Source of the DNA: an uncultured Prevotella sp. | GTDB taxonomy: Bacteria; Bacteroidota; Bacteroidia; Bacteroidales; Bacteroidaceae | DNA length: 64,000 nucleotides | Direction: 5' to 3' | Assembly (NCBI GenBank): GCA_900770395.1 | Contig: CAAGKM010000006.1 | Location: 62,001 to 126,000, forward strand | Translations under genes and position numbers: made by a program | The notes under the pieces: generated by a model | Told to the model about the DNA's origin: nothing | The model's input: only the letters and a program-made list of their open reading frames with translations | Database searches by the model: none | In this document: positions 33,176 through 41,176 of the stretch, in pieces | How positions within the stretch are numbered: position 1 is the first letter of the stretch | Layout: each line of letters opens with the position of its first letter

Positions 33176-33332
33176 TTTGCCCCTTGGCTCGTAACTTAGC
33201 ATTACCTTTGCCGCAAAAGTTGATTGTTATTCCAAATTTTTTTTTGTATGGCAGAAAGAGAAATTTATTATTACTGGATTAAGTTGCTTCGCTATATAAA
33301 CTGTTAAACAAAATGAAAAACGATAGCTTTTG

Positions 33333-33363
33333 TTTGGTGATTTGGAAATAATGAGTACCTTTG
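33333..33363 (+). promoter_or_regulatory. Promoter of the ATPase/nuclease-like pair
   Basis: TTTG (33333-33336), 19-nt spacer, TACCTTTG (33356-33363). It stands 38 bp before the ATPase start, so this pair can be expressed independently of the polysaccharide operon. A weaker TACCTTTG is seen at 33203-33210. Confidence 0.75.
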
Positions 33364-33401
33364 CAAAAAATGATTGTACCTCATATAAATATAAGCGAAC
33401 A

Positions 33402-34571
33402 ATGAAACTTGAAATACAAAATTTTGGTCCAATAAAAAAAGCTGATATAGAATTCGGAGATCTTACTCTCTTGATTGGTCCACAGGGAAGTGGAAAAAGT
33501 TTGTCTTTAGAGCTATTAAAACTTATTATAGATAAGCAACATATAATCTCTACACTTCGCAACTACAACTATATTCTGAATAAGAAGGATGCAAAAAATA
33601 TTTTAGACGGATATTTCGGTGACGGTTTGTCTGGACTATTTCAGGAGAATACGAACATATCTTTTGACGGTAGTCCTTTTTCTCCGCAAAACTTGTTAAA
33701 GACTTTTATTAAGCAAAAAGCATCTGAAATACAGAAAGAGCTTGTTTTTTATGTTCCTGCACAAAGAATCTTGGCAATATCGGATGGTCGTCCAAAAAAC
33801 TTTATGGAATTTGATACCGACACTCCATATGTATTGCGGCGTTTTAGCGAAGCATTAAGAGTTTTTATGCAAGGTGGATTAGGCAATCCAAATATGATTT
33901 TTCCAATCAAAAGTCGTTTGAAAGGAGCCATAAAAAAATCAATCAACCAGACTATTTTTCACGATGCAAAAGTAGTGATAGATAAAAATGGCAATCAGCG
34001 TAAAATGAAGTTAGCCATAGACAAACTGACAATACCATTTATGGCATGGAGTGCAGGGCAAAAAGAGTTTATGCCATTGTTATTGGCCATATACTGTTTG
34101 TCTGGTCCACCAACACAGGTTATTGACAAAGAAAATTATAAATGGACCATTATAGAGGAACCTGAAATGGGATTACATCCACAGGCCGTATTATCTGTGT
34201 TATTGGAAATTATTGAACTGATGCAGAATGGATATCGAGTTGTCATTTCTACACACTCGTCTATTTTCCCTGAATTTGCTTGGGCACTCAACAATCTTAG
34301 AACATTGTCCGATGAACAATTTAAAATATCGATGTGTGAAATGTTTGGTATCGACAAGACAAGTACCACAGCAACTCTTTTTGAAGAACTTAAAAATAAA
34401 AATATAAAAGCGTACTATTCTGCAAAACAGACGGACTCATATGGAGTCACTTTTGCAGATATTTCCACATTGGATGCATTCAGTGAAGATGTGTCTGTGT
34501 CTGAATGGGGCGGATTGTCCAGTTTTGCCAGTAAGGCTTCAGAAATAGTCAGTCATTATGGTGAAGAATAA
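33402..34571 (+). CDS. SMC/ABC-like AAA ATPase (AAA_15/AAA_21 type)
   Basis: 389 residues from MKLEIQNFGPIKKADIEFGD; the upstream in-frame Met at 33330 lies before the promoter -7 box. Walker A is GPQGSGKS at 26-33. The family element VPAQR is at 118-122. The ABC-signature-like WSAGQKEFMPLLL begins at 216, Walker B with following D-loop is WTIIEEPEMGLHP at 248-260, and the switch histidine is in VISTHSSIF. This domain type powers many two-gene defence systems (Septu/PtuA, PARIS/AriA, OLD/Gabija relatives). It overlaps the next gene by 14 bp. No membrane or signal sequence is seen. Confidence 0.85.
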   Translation: MKLEIQNFGPIKKADIEFGDLTLLIGPQGSGKSLSLELLKLIIDKQHIISTLRNYNYILNKKDAKNILDGYFGDGLSGLFQENTNISFDGSPFSPQNLLKTFIKQKASEIQKELVFYVPAQRILAISDGRPKNFMEFDTDTPYVLRRFSEALRVFMQGGLGNPNMIFPIKSRLKGAIKKSINQTIFHDAKVVIDKNGNQRKMKLAIDKLTIPFMAWSAGQKEFMPLLLAIYCLSGPPTQVIDKENYKWTIIEEPEMGLHPQAVLSVLLEIIELMQNGYRVVISTHSSIFPEFAWALNNLRTLSDEQFKISMCEMFGIDKTSTTATLFEELKNKNIKAYYSAKQTDSYGVTFADISTLDAFSEDVSVSEWGGLSSFASKASEIVSHYGEE

Positions 34572-35040
34572 GAAAAAATATACAGCGGTTGATATGACAT
34601 TTCGCAACGCAGTTGATGAAACGCCTGATGTTAAGAACGGATTTTGTTATGGGCTTCAAGCATTAAAAGGTAATACACAACATGTAAATGTGTCTGACAG
34701 CAGAAAACTGGATGGAAGTGTTGATATCGATGATTGCACACATGACTTATATCCGAATGATTCCCGTTGGGATTATGTGTTAGGATATGGTGGGAAAGCG
34801 TATTTCTTGGAAGTGCATCCAGCCAATACAAGTAACGTAAAAGAGATGATAAATAAGGCAAAATGGCTGACATGCTGGTTGAATGAAAAAGCACCTCTGT
34901 TGAAATCCATAGCGGTCAATAATATATTTTATTGGGCGGCTTCTGGAAAAAGTTGTATTATTCCAGGGTCTACACAAAGTAGACAATTAGCACAAAGCAA
35001 AATACAATTTGTAGGAAAGGTTTTACATATCATTGATTAA
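34558..35040 (+). CDS. Unknown partner of the ATPase, possible PD-(D/E)xK-like fold
   Basis: 160 residues. I do not recognise a named family. The central segment DSRWDYVLGYGGKAYFLEVHPANTSNV has the layout of a restriction-endonuclease-like core (D72, then E85-x-H87 on a beta strand, followed by a long helix EMINKAKWLTCWL), with His in place of the usual Lys. There is no HNH or TOPRIM motif, so it is not a PtuB or AriB protein. Its start lies inside the ATPase gene, which points to a stoichiometric complex. A nuclease effector role is inference. Confidence 0.65.
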   Translation: MVKNKKKYTAVDMTFRNAVDETPDVKNGFCYGLQALKGNTQHVNVSDSRKLDGSVDIDDCTHDLYPNDSRWDYVLGYGGKAYFLEVHPANTSNVKEMINKAKWLTCWLNEKAPLLKSIAVNNIFYWAASGKSCIIPGSTQSRQLAQSKIQFVGKVLHIID

Positions 35041-35154
35041 AACAATTATGTTCATATTGGATACAGAGCCCCTGACGAGTTTTTGATATAAAGGATGTTT
35101 GCAGTTTGTGCAGAAAGAGAGACTTTAGATAAACACAGAAAATGACGAAACAAA

Positions 35155-35186
35155 TTGGCGATTAAAATATATAATCACTATCTTTG
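35155..35186 (+). promoter_or_regulatory. Promoter upstream of toxin-like fragment
   Basis: TTG (35155-35157), 21-nt spacer, TATCTTTG (35179-35186). It is 64 bp before the ATG of the 29-codon ORF. Confidence 0.6.
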
Positions 35187-35250
35187 CATAACAAATATAA
35201 ATATAATAAGATTTAGGAGGCAGTGATATTTTCAAAACTATGCTGTCAAA

Positions 35251-35340
35251 ATGAAATACCATATCACAACTACCAAACACTTTGACAAGGCTTTTCTTAA
35301 ATGTGTATCGACTGGTACACATTCTGATTTATTGGGTTAA
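35251..35340 (+). pseudogene. Truncated RelE/YafQ-like toxin fragment
   Basis: A 29-codon ORF begins MKYHITTTKHFDKAFLKC, similar in pattern to the first strand and helix of YafQ/RelE toxins (M-x-Y-x-I-x-x-T-K-x-F-x-K), then stops. A proper promoter and start remain, but the catalytic part is missing, so it is probably a decayed toxin gene. No antitoxin is seen beside it. Confidence 0.35.
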
Positions 35341-35555
35341 AACAGACGGTAGGAAAAGCCTAAGTACTAATGCTGAAGTGAATATCTTTGAGCCATTTCC
35401 TAACATCGAAGCAGGGGCACGCTTTCTTGCCCCAGGGCAGGTTGCGGTGACCTATAATGAAGGGCGATTTTACGAATAACATTGAAAATTCTGTGTTTTT
35501 AATAACTATTAATAATAAGGTTTACTCTCTCCGCAAGTCATGCCTGTGTGACTGT

Positions 35556-35634
35556 GAAAGCAGCTTTGGCGCGCCCGAAAGCTGTTTTTAGAATTCTGAA
35601 AGCAGCTTTCAGCCGGCTAAAAGCATTACTTTTA
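35556..35634. repeat. Tandem array of GAAAGCAGCTTTC-type words, exact 21-bp period
   Basis: Words start at 35556 (GAAAGCAGCTTT), 35577 (GAAAGCTGTTTTT), 35598 (GAAAGCAGCTTTC) and 35619 (AAAAGCATTACTTTTA): three consecutive spacings of exactly 21 bp. The fourth is a degenerate but still inverted-repeat unit. Confidence 0.85.
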
Positions 35635-36010
35635 GATTACATAAGAACATCCAGTTGGGAAGCCGGCGGCTCTCCTGGCTGTTGATAGAGTGAAAATACG
35701 ACGGCATGACCTCATTGTCAGCCCTGTGTTGGCTTTGTTGTTCTATTGGTATGTTAATTAACTGTTAAAAATTCACATTCTTTAATGTCTCAAGCCGTTT
35801 TTGGGGGCAATGAACGCTGAACCCTTGTGCGAGACACTTTATAAAAACAGTGTAAAAACACCATTTAACTCATTGATATACAACTTTCTTTATATTCTTT
35901 AGCGCACGCGCTGCTAATCAAAGAACTTTATGCATAGGGTTCAGCCTTCAGCACCCAGCTGTCCGGCGACTATCTGGGTGTAAAGGTACTGAAAAAACAA
36001 TTATTTAATA

Positions 36011-37174
36011 ATGAAAATCTTATTAGCAAATAAGTTTTATTACCGCCGTGGCGGTGACTGCATCTATATGCTCAATCTTGAGCAGATGCTGAGATCGAAA
36101 GGGCATGAAGTGGCAGTATATGCCATGCAATATCCTGAGAATGAAGAGTCTGAGTGGGCGAAGTACTGGCCGAAGAATATGTCGAAGGCAGATGTGCTAA
36201 CAAGACCGTTTGGAGCACGGCAGGTGGTGAAGGGATTTACGCAGCTGTTGGATGATTTCCTGCCCGACGTGGTGCATCTTAACAATATTCATACGCAGCT
36301 GAGTCCCGTGATTGCCAGGATGGCGCATGAGAGGGGGATAAGGGTGGTGTGGACTCTGCATGACACGAAGTTAGTGTGTCCGTGTTATACTTGTAGCCGT
36401 GACGGCAGATGGTGTACGGAGTGTTTCACTGACAAACGGGCAGTAATACGCCATCGCTGCATGCCCGGCGGACTAATAGGCGCCGTCATCGGATACAGGG
36501 AGATTATGAAGTGGAGCAAGGATGTGTTGCAGGAATATGTTGACTTGTTCCTGCCTCCGTCGCAGTTTATGATGGACACATGCGTGGCTGGCGGATATTC
36601 GCCAGAGAAGTTCAGGGTGTTGTGCAATTTCATTGACGTAAATAAAGTTGCTGGTCGTAAATCTGCAACAAAGGAAGATTATTATGTGTTCTTGGGACGA
36701 GTTGATGATTACAAGGGAATCACAACATTGTGCAATGCAGCGAAATGTATGTCTCATTGTTTAAAAGTTATTGGAGAGGGGCCATTAAGAAAATCTTTAA
36801 ATGAACTCTATCGTAATAATGAGAATATTGAATTTTTAGGTCAATTGACATGGGATGAATTATGCCCGATACTTGCCTGTGCCCGATTTATGGTTATTCC
36901 TTCAGAATGTAGCGAGAACAATCCTCTTACGGTGATTGAAAGCCAGAGTCTCGGCACACCCGTACTTGGCGCAAGAATCGGTGGCATACCTGAGCTGATA
37001 GAAGAGGGCGTGAGCGGCATGACATTCACATCGGGCGATGTAGAGGACCTAAAGGACAAGATACAAATGATGTTCAATCATCAGTTTGATTATGAGCGTA
37101 TTGCGGAGAATGCCGTAAGGCGGTATTCTTCCGAGACGTATTATGAGAAACTGTTGGGATATTATGAGAGGTAA
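36011..37174 (+). CDS. Family 4 glycosyltransferase
   Basis: 387 residues. N-terminal acceptor domain ILLANKFYYRRGGDCIYMLNLEQMLRSKGHEVAVYAM; donor domain YYVFLGRVDDYKGITTLCNAAK, VIGEGPLRKSL, and the EX7E-type region PSECSENNPLTVIESQSLGTPVLGARIGGIPELI. Typical retaining GT-B enzyme, probably cytoplasmic and membrane-associated. The gene is mosaic: about 36640-36870 is clearly more AT-rich than the flanks. The first 124 bp recur at 38334-38457, so the locus has recombined here. Confidence 0.93.
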   Translation: MKILLANKFYYRRGGDCIYMLNLEQMLRSKGHEVAVYAMQYPENEESEWAKYWPKNMSKADVLTRPFGARQVVKGFTQLLDDFLPDVVHLNNIHTQLSPVIARMAHERGIRVVWTLHDTKLVCPCYTCSRDGRWCTECFTDKRAVIRHRCMPGGLIGAVIGYREIMKWSKDVLQEYVDLFLPPSQFMMDTCVAGGYSPEKFRVLCNFIDVNKVAGRKSATKEDYYVFLGRVDDYKGITTLCNAAKCMSHCLKVIGEGPLRKSLNELYRNNENIEFLGQLTWDELCPILACARFMVIPSECSENNPLTVIESQSLGTPVLGARIGGIPELIEEGVSGMTFTSGDVEDLKDKIQMMFNHQFDYERIAENAVRRYSSETYYEKLLGYYER

Positions 37175-37184
37175 ATATATAATC

Positions 37185-38318
37185 ATGACAGAAAAGAAAA
37201 TCATTCCAAGCGAAAATGTGCGCAAGGACAAATTAGCATCGGGGGGGGATTTACAGCAGGTAAACAAAGAGCGGTATGACTCTTTAGACGGCTTACGGGC
37301 ATTGGCATGCGTTGGAATTGTGCTGATGCACATAATGGCGAATATCGCCGTAAAGCCTACAGAATCGTGGTTGACAACAAATATTATTGGATACACAGGT
37401 AATTTTGTGCTGCTGTTTATGATGGTCAGCGCTTTCTCCATGTCGTGCGGGTATTACACAAGATTCAAGGAAGGGAGCATTTCACTGAACAGTTTCTATA
37501 AAAAGAGATATATGCGTGTGCTCCCGTTCTTCGCCTTGCTTGTGGTCGTAGATGTGATTATGACTTTCGCAAAACAAGGATTTGCCCTGACACAAGAGAT
37601 GGCAGCGGAACTGTATGAGGCGTATGCCGACCTGACTCTTGCCTTCGGATTTATGCCTGATGCTGATATAAGCGTTGTGGGAGTGGGATGGTTTCTGGGA
37701 GTGATATTCCTGTTTTATATGCTCTATCCGTTTTTCACCTTCTTGATAGACAGCAAACGTAGAGCATGGCTGGTGTTTGCCGTCGCCGTCGGTTTATATT
37801 TTGCGGGCAAGAACTATTTTCAAGCGACAAAGGGAATAAGTTTCGGGAGCACGAACATACTTTATTGCGCACCATACTTCATCGTGGGAGGAATCGTTTA
37901 TCTATACAGGAAGACATTGGCGGAGATTTTCAGAAAGAGGATATACAGAAATATATTGAGCTTTGTCACCATTGTCTACACCATGCAGTTTTTCTTCATG
38001 CCGGAGTACAGGATTGAGCTCGTGTCGGGACTGACGCTTTATGCGTTATGGCTGCTGTATGCTGTTGCGGAAAGTTGTTCATTACGAAAATGGACATTGT
38101 TGAACAACCGGGCTACCGCATATCTCAGTGGAGTGTCAATGGAAGTTTATCTGTGTCACATGATGTTCTTTAGGGTGGCGTCAATGCTTCACATGGAGAG
38201 GTTTATAGGCAATGGTGACTTCCTGTATGTAATGACCGTCATAGTGACATTGCTCGGAGCAATATGTTTCTCACATGTCGTTAAATATATGGTGTTCCCG
38301 ATGTTGAAGATAAAATAA
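37185..38318 (+). CDS. Acyltransferase family 3 membrane protein (OafA-like)
   Basis: 377 residues from MTEKKIIPSENVRK; an earlier in-frame Met at 37143 lies inside the GT4 gene. About ten membrane helices. The family start YDSLDGLRALACVGIVLMHIMAN carries the catalytic-type His, with later GVGWFLGVIFLFYMLYPFF. It transfers acyl groups to extracytoplasmic sugars. A G8 tract at codons 19-22 (37241-37248) precedes the first helix; any length change gives a stop within about 12 codons, making this a clean on/off switch candidate. It is in frame here. Confidence 0.9.
   Translation: MTEKKIIPSENVRKDKLASGGDLQQVNKERYDSLDGLRALACVGIVLMHIMANIAVKPTESWLTTNIIGYTGNFVLLFMMVSAFSMSCGYYTRFKEGSISLNSFYKKRYMRVLPFFALLVVVDVIMTFAKQGFALTQEMAAELYEAYADLTLAFGFMPDADISVVGVGWFLGVIFLFYMLYPFFTFLIDSKRRAWLVFAVAVGLYFAGKNYFQATKGISFGSTNILYCAPYFIVGGIVYLYRKTLAEIFRKRIYRNILSFVTIVYTMQFFFMPEYRIELVSGLTLYALWLLYAVAESCSLRKWTLLNNRATAYLSGVSMEVYLCHMMFFRVASMLHMERFIGNGDFLYVMTVIVTLLGAICFSHVVKYMVFPMLKIK
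37241..37248 (+). repeat. Poly-G tract (G8) near the start of the acyltransferase gene
   Basis: Eight G covering the end of codon 19 through codon 22. Seven G would give Ile-Tyr-Ser-Arg-stop; nine G would stop at a TGA about 12 codons on. Confidence 0.85.
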
Positions 38319-38333
38319 ACGTGATATCTAAAA

Positions 38334-38498
38334 ATGAAAATCTTATTAGCAAATAAATTTTATTACCGCCGTGGCGGTGACTGCATCTATATGCTTAATC
38401 TTGAGCAGATGTTGAAGGCGAAAGGGCATGAGGTGGCAGTATATGCCATGCAATATCAAAATAAGGAAAAAATAACTGTTTCCCAATTTTTCCCGTAA
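38334..38498 (+). pseudogene. Truncated duplicate of the GT4 glycosyltransferase 5' end
   Basis: The first 124 bp (38334-38457) match 36011-36134 with seven mismatches by eye, most of them synonymous (only R-S to K-A changes the protein). After codon 41 the frame departs (YQNKEKITVSQFFP) and stops at 38498. This is a remnant of a second, related GT4 gene or a recombination scar. Confidence 0.85.
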
Positions 38499-38502
38499 AA
38501 AA

Positions 38503-38534
38503 TTTGGTAGAATGGGAATTTATGCTTATCTTTG
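38503..38534 (+). promoter_or_regulatory. Promoter of the TenA-like gene
   Basis: TTTG (38503-38506), 20-nt spacer, TATCTTTG (38527-38534). The predicted leader is about 25 nt to the ATG at 38565. Confidence 0.75.
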
Positions 38535-38564
38535 CGGCAAATATAAAACCTAAAAGAAAACAAA

Positions 38565-39299
38565 ATGAATATGATGTGGTATAAAAAAAGGAGTTTTGCC
38601 ATTCCTACCATGCGTTTGGGAAATATGGCATTGTCAGCACTGGCAGATGAGCCTGCAGAAGACTCGTTGTTTAAGGAGATGTGGAATGAATGTAAGTCCA
38701 TAGCACAGGATGTGCTTGCCACAGATTATTTTAAGGGTATACTGAACAATAATCTGGATCCCAATGCCTATGGCTCACTGATGGTGCAGGATGCATATTA
38801 TTGTTTTAAGGCACAGGACAGCTATGCCGCAGCTGCCACTCATGCCATGGATGAGGATTGTGAGAAATTCATGCAAGCCAAATTTGACAGTTATGCTGAA
38901 TACAACAAATATTACCACAACCCGTGGTGTGTCCGTGAGGCATCTGGTGTCATACCTGGTAATGCAATTAAAACGTATGCAGACTATGAGGCATACGTGG
39001 CTCAGCATCTCGACTCCCCATACGTGTTTGCGGTAATGCTGCCTTGTGAGTATCTTTGGAATTGGGTGGCTAATGAGCTTGCGAAGACAGCGGATCCTAA
39101 AGGATTGTACTATTTCTGGATTGAGGGAAATGGCGGCAAGCCGGAGGGAGCGTATCAAATGGCAGCTATGCTGGAGAGATACCGTAACAGGATTGACGAG
39201 GCGAAAGCCAAGGAAATATTCCGCACTGCGATGGAACATGAGAAAGAGGTGTTTACATGTGCGACAAAATTGAAATACCAACAAACTAAAAATATATAG
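38565..39299 (+). CDS. TenA/thiaminase-II-like protein
   Basis: 244 residues, all helical. The family pattern is visible in FKEMWNECKSIAQDVLATDYFKGILNNNLDPNAYGSLMVQDAYYC, the active-site-type cysteine in FAVMLPCEYLWNWVANELA and the late Glu region AKEIFRTAMEHEKEVF. TenA proteins hydrolyse aminopyrimidine thiamin breakdown products or act as related C-N hydrolases. Start at MNMMWYKKR; MMWYKK is also possible. It has its own promoter and is followed 3 bp later by a small Cys-rich gene, so this pair is an independent transcription unit inside the glycan locus. Confidence 0.8.
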   Translation: MNMMWYKKRSFAIPTMRLGNMALSALADEPAEDSLFKEMWNECKSIAQDVLATDYFKGILNNNLDPNAYGSLMVQDAYYCFKAQDSYAAAATHAMDEDCEKFMQAKFDSYAEYNKYYHNPWCVREASGVIPGNAIKTYADYEAYVAQHLDSPYVFAVMLPCEYLWNWVANELAKTADPKGLYYFWIEGNGGKPEGAYQMAAMLERYRNRIDEAKAKEIFRTAMEHEKEVFTCATKLKYQQTKNI

Positions 39300-39302
39300 A
39301 CT

Positions 39303-39686
39303 ATGGCTAAAAAAGAATACAAACTGCCGGAAATGAAAAAGGGGTATTATCTCTTTTGGAGTGTTTGTACCCAATGTATGTATAACTGCAGTGTGAAAAT
39401 GGAGGATGAAAGCAGCCGCTCATATTTCAGCTGCAGCAAGTCAAACAGATGCACAGACCTGCAGGTGCTGGAGCAGGGCAACAGACAATTGGATGGAAAC
39501 GGTCTGAAACTCATCATAGATGTCCCGGAGTCAGCCGAAATAAAACAGAGCATTCCGTCAGGTGCTATTACAGACAATAGCGGAGCAACTGTAGGTTATG
39601 TTTATTCTTTCTGTATCGAAGATTCCACGGATGAGGACTACAATGACATTTATATCAATGTTGTTGGATGGAAAAACAAGGGGTAG
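39303..39686 (+). CDS. Cys-rich hypothetical protein next to TenA-like gene
   Basis: 127 residues, no signal peptide. The N-terminal half has paired cysteines (VCTQCMYNCSVK, FSCSKSNRCTDL) that could bind a metal; the C-terminal half is beta-rich (LKLIIDVPESAEIK, VGYVYSFCIEDS). I do not recognise the family. The 3-bp gap to the TenA-like gene indicates co-transcription and probably a shared function. Confidence 0.65.
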   Translation: MAKKEYKLPEMKKGYYLFWSVCTQCMYNCSVKMEDESSRSYFSCSKSNRCTDLQVLEQGNRQLDGNGLKLIIDVPESAEIKQSIPSGAITDNSGATVGYVYSFCIEDSTDEDYNDIYINVVGWKNKG

Positions 39687-39818
39687 TAAGTTTGGTAAAA
39701 AAATTAATTAAAATAGAAGACCCTATTCTACCTGTTTTGAACAGGCGGCACAGTAGGCAGAGATAAGAGAATATTATCGAATAAATAAAACTTAAATCAT
39801 AATTGTACTTTATTTGTC

Positions 39819-39858
39819 ATACTTAAATAAGTGCTAACCTCAGCATTTATTTAAGTAT
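39819..39858. terminator. Long stem-loop after the TenA-like pair
   Basis: ATACTTAAATAAGTGCT (39819-39835) pairs with AGCATTTATTTAAGTAT (39842-39858) with one G-T pair over a 6-nt loop. There is no T-run, so it may be a weak terminator or an mRNA end-protecting stem. Confidence 0.5.
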
Positions 39859-39890
39859 AACAAATATGCATTTTATTAACCTTTTATGTC

Positions 39891-39912
39891 TAATACCTGA
39901 CATCAGGTATTA
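39891..39912. promoter_or_regulatory. Perfect palindrome upstream of the radical SAM gene
   Basis: TAATACCTGA and TCAGGTATTA surround a CA centre (39891-39912), 53 bp before the radical SAM start. The shape fits a dimeric operator; no regulator is identifiable. Confidence 0.5.
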
Positions 39913-39964
39913 TATTCTTTGAATTATAATTGTTTTTTTATTAAAAACAAAAAATCAACATATT

Positions 39965-41176
39965 ATGACAGAAAAGAAACTTAACGGTACGGTCATAGTG
40001 ACCTACCGCTGCAATGCGCGTTGCTCAATGTGCAACCGCTACAAGGCTCCTTCGCGTCAGGAGGAGGAAATCTCAATAGAGACAATCAAGAAGCTGCCGA
40101 AGATGTACTTCACCAACATCACGGGCGGTGAGCCGTTTATACGCACTGACCTGAAAGAGGTGGTGAGGGAGCTGTACAAGAAGAGTGACCGCATAGTGAT
40201 TTCCACAAACGGGTTCTTTACGGACAGAATAATCGACCTGTGCAAGGAGTTTCCGCAGATTGGAATACGTATATCCATCGAGGGACTGGAAAAGACGAAC
40301 AACGAGATACGCGGTCTGAACGACGGTTATCAGCGCGGGTACACCACGCTGAAGAAACTGAGGGAGATGGGCATGAAGGATGTGGGCTTCGGTATGACTG
40401 TGCAGGACAAGAATGCGCCCGACCTTGTGCCGCTGTATGAGATATCGAACAAGATGGGCATGGAGTTTGCCACGGCATCGCTGCATAACTCGTTCTATTT
40501 CGTGGAGGCGAAGAATATCATCCACGACCGTCCGATGGTGGCGAAGAACTTCGAGAATTTGGTGAACGAGCTGCTGAAGTCGAACTCACCGAAGAAATGG
40601 TTCCGCGCCTACTTCAACCACGGTCTGATAAACTATATCTACGGTCAGAAGCGACTGCTGCCATGCGACATGAGTTTCGACACGTTCTTCATCGACCCTT
40701 ACGGTGACGTGATGCCATGCAACGGAACGAAGGACAAGGAGGTGATGGGAAACCTGAACCGGCAGACATGGGACGAGCTGTGGAACAGTCCTGAGGCAGA
40801 GAAGGTGCGCAGGAAAGTGCGCTGCTGCGACCGCGACTGCTGGATGATTGGCTCTGTGTCGCCGGCGATGCACAAATATATCTACCGCGTGATACCGTGG
40901 GTAATGTGGCATAAGCTGAAGGCAATATTAGGTATGAAATACTCGATGTTTGAGAACAAGATTTGCCGTGACCTGCGCGACGGACGCGTAACAAAGGAGG
41001 AGCTTGACAAATGCTCTACATGTGATATGTGCGCTACAATAAACAACGGACTTTCCAACGAGTCAAAAGAGGCGTTGAAAGGCAAGCGCGGTGAGGACAT
41101 CGTGAATGCCGATGTTGCAGGTCAGGGATATGAGGCGACAAAGGCGGAGACGGATAAGGAGATTGAAATAAAATAA
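39965..41176 (+). CDS. Radical SAM/SPASM protein of polysaccharide loci
   Basis: 403 residues. The SAM cluster motif CNARCSMC is at 16-23 and ITGGEPFIRTDL follows. A C-terminal SPASM-type cysteine set (LLPCDMSFDTFFIDPYGDVMPCNG, RCCDRDCW, CSTCDMC) could bind auxiliary clusters. Such proteins are common in Bacteroidales polysaccharide clusters, where their substrate is unknown; peptide or sugar modification is possible. Higher G+C than the genes before it, matching the glycosyltransferase genes that follow. Confidence 0.85.
   Translation: MTEKKLNGTVIVTYRCNARCSMCNRYKAPSRQEEEISIETIKKLPKMYFTNITGGEPFIRTDLKEVVRELYKKSDRIVISTNGFFTDRIIDLCKEFPQIGIRISIEGLEKTNNEIRGLNDGYQRGYTTLKKLREMGMKDVGFGMTVQDKNAPDLVPLYEISNKMGMEFATASLHNSFYFVEAKNIIHDRPMVAKNFENLVNELLKSNSPKKWFRAYFNHGLINYIYGQKRLLPCDMSFDTFFIDPYGDVMPCNGTKDKEVMGNLNRQTWDELWNSPEAEKVRRKVRCCDRDCWMIGSVSPAMHKYIYRVIPWVMWHKLKAILGMKYSMFENKICRDLRDGRVTKEELDKCSTCDMCATINNGLSNESKEALKGKRGEDIVNADVAGQGYEATKAETDKEIEIK

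Larger units (their letters stand above)
35041..36010. other. Long spacer with promoter, toxin-like fragment, array and hairpins
   Basis: 970 bp between the ATPase pair and a GT4 gene. It holds a promoter at 35155-35186, a 29-codon toxin-like fragment at 35251-35340, the 21-bp array at 35556-35634 and several hairpins before the GT4 gene: GCTGAACCC 35816-35824 with GGGTTCAGC 35937-35945, and ACCCAG 35953-35958 with CTGGGT 35974-35979. No intact gene is evident. Confidence 0.55.

Noticed and set aside
33248..33307. 19-codon ORF before the ATPase gene
   Set aside because: Too short and with no match; a possible promoter at 33203 is weaker than the one used by the ATPase.
35282..35479. 65-codon frame after the toxin-like fragment
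   Set aside because: It overlaps the toxin-like ORF in another frame and lacks promoter or recognisable motif.
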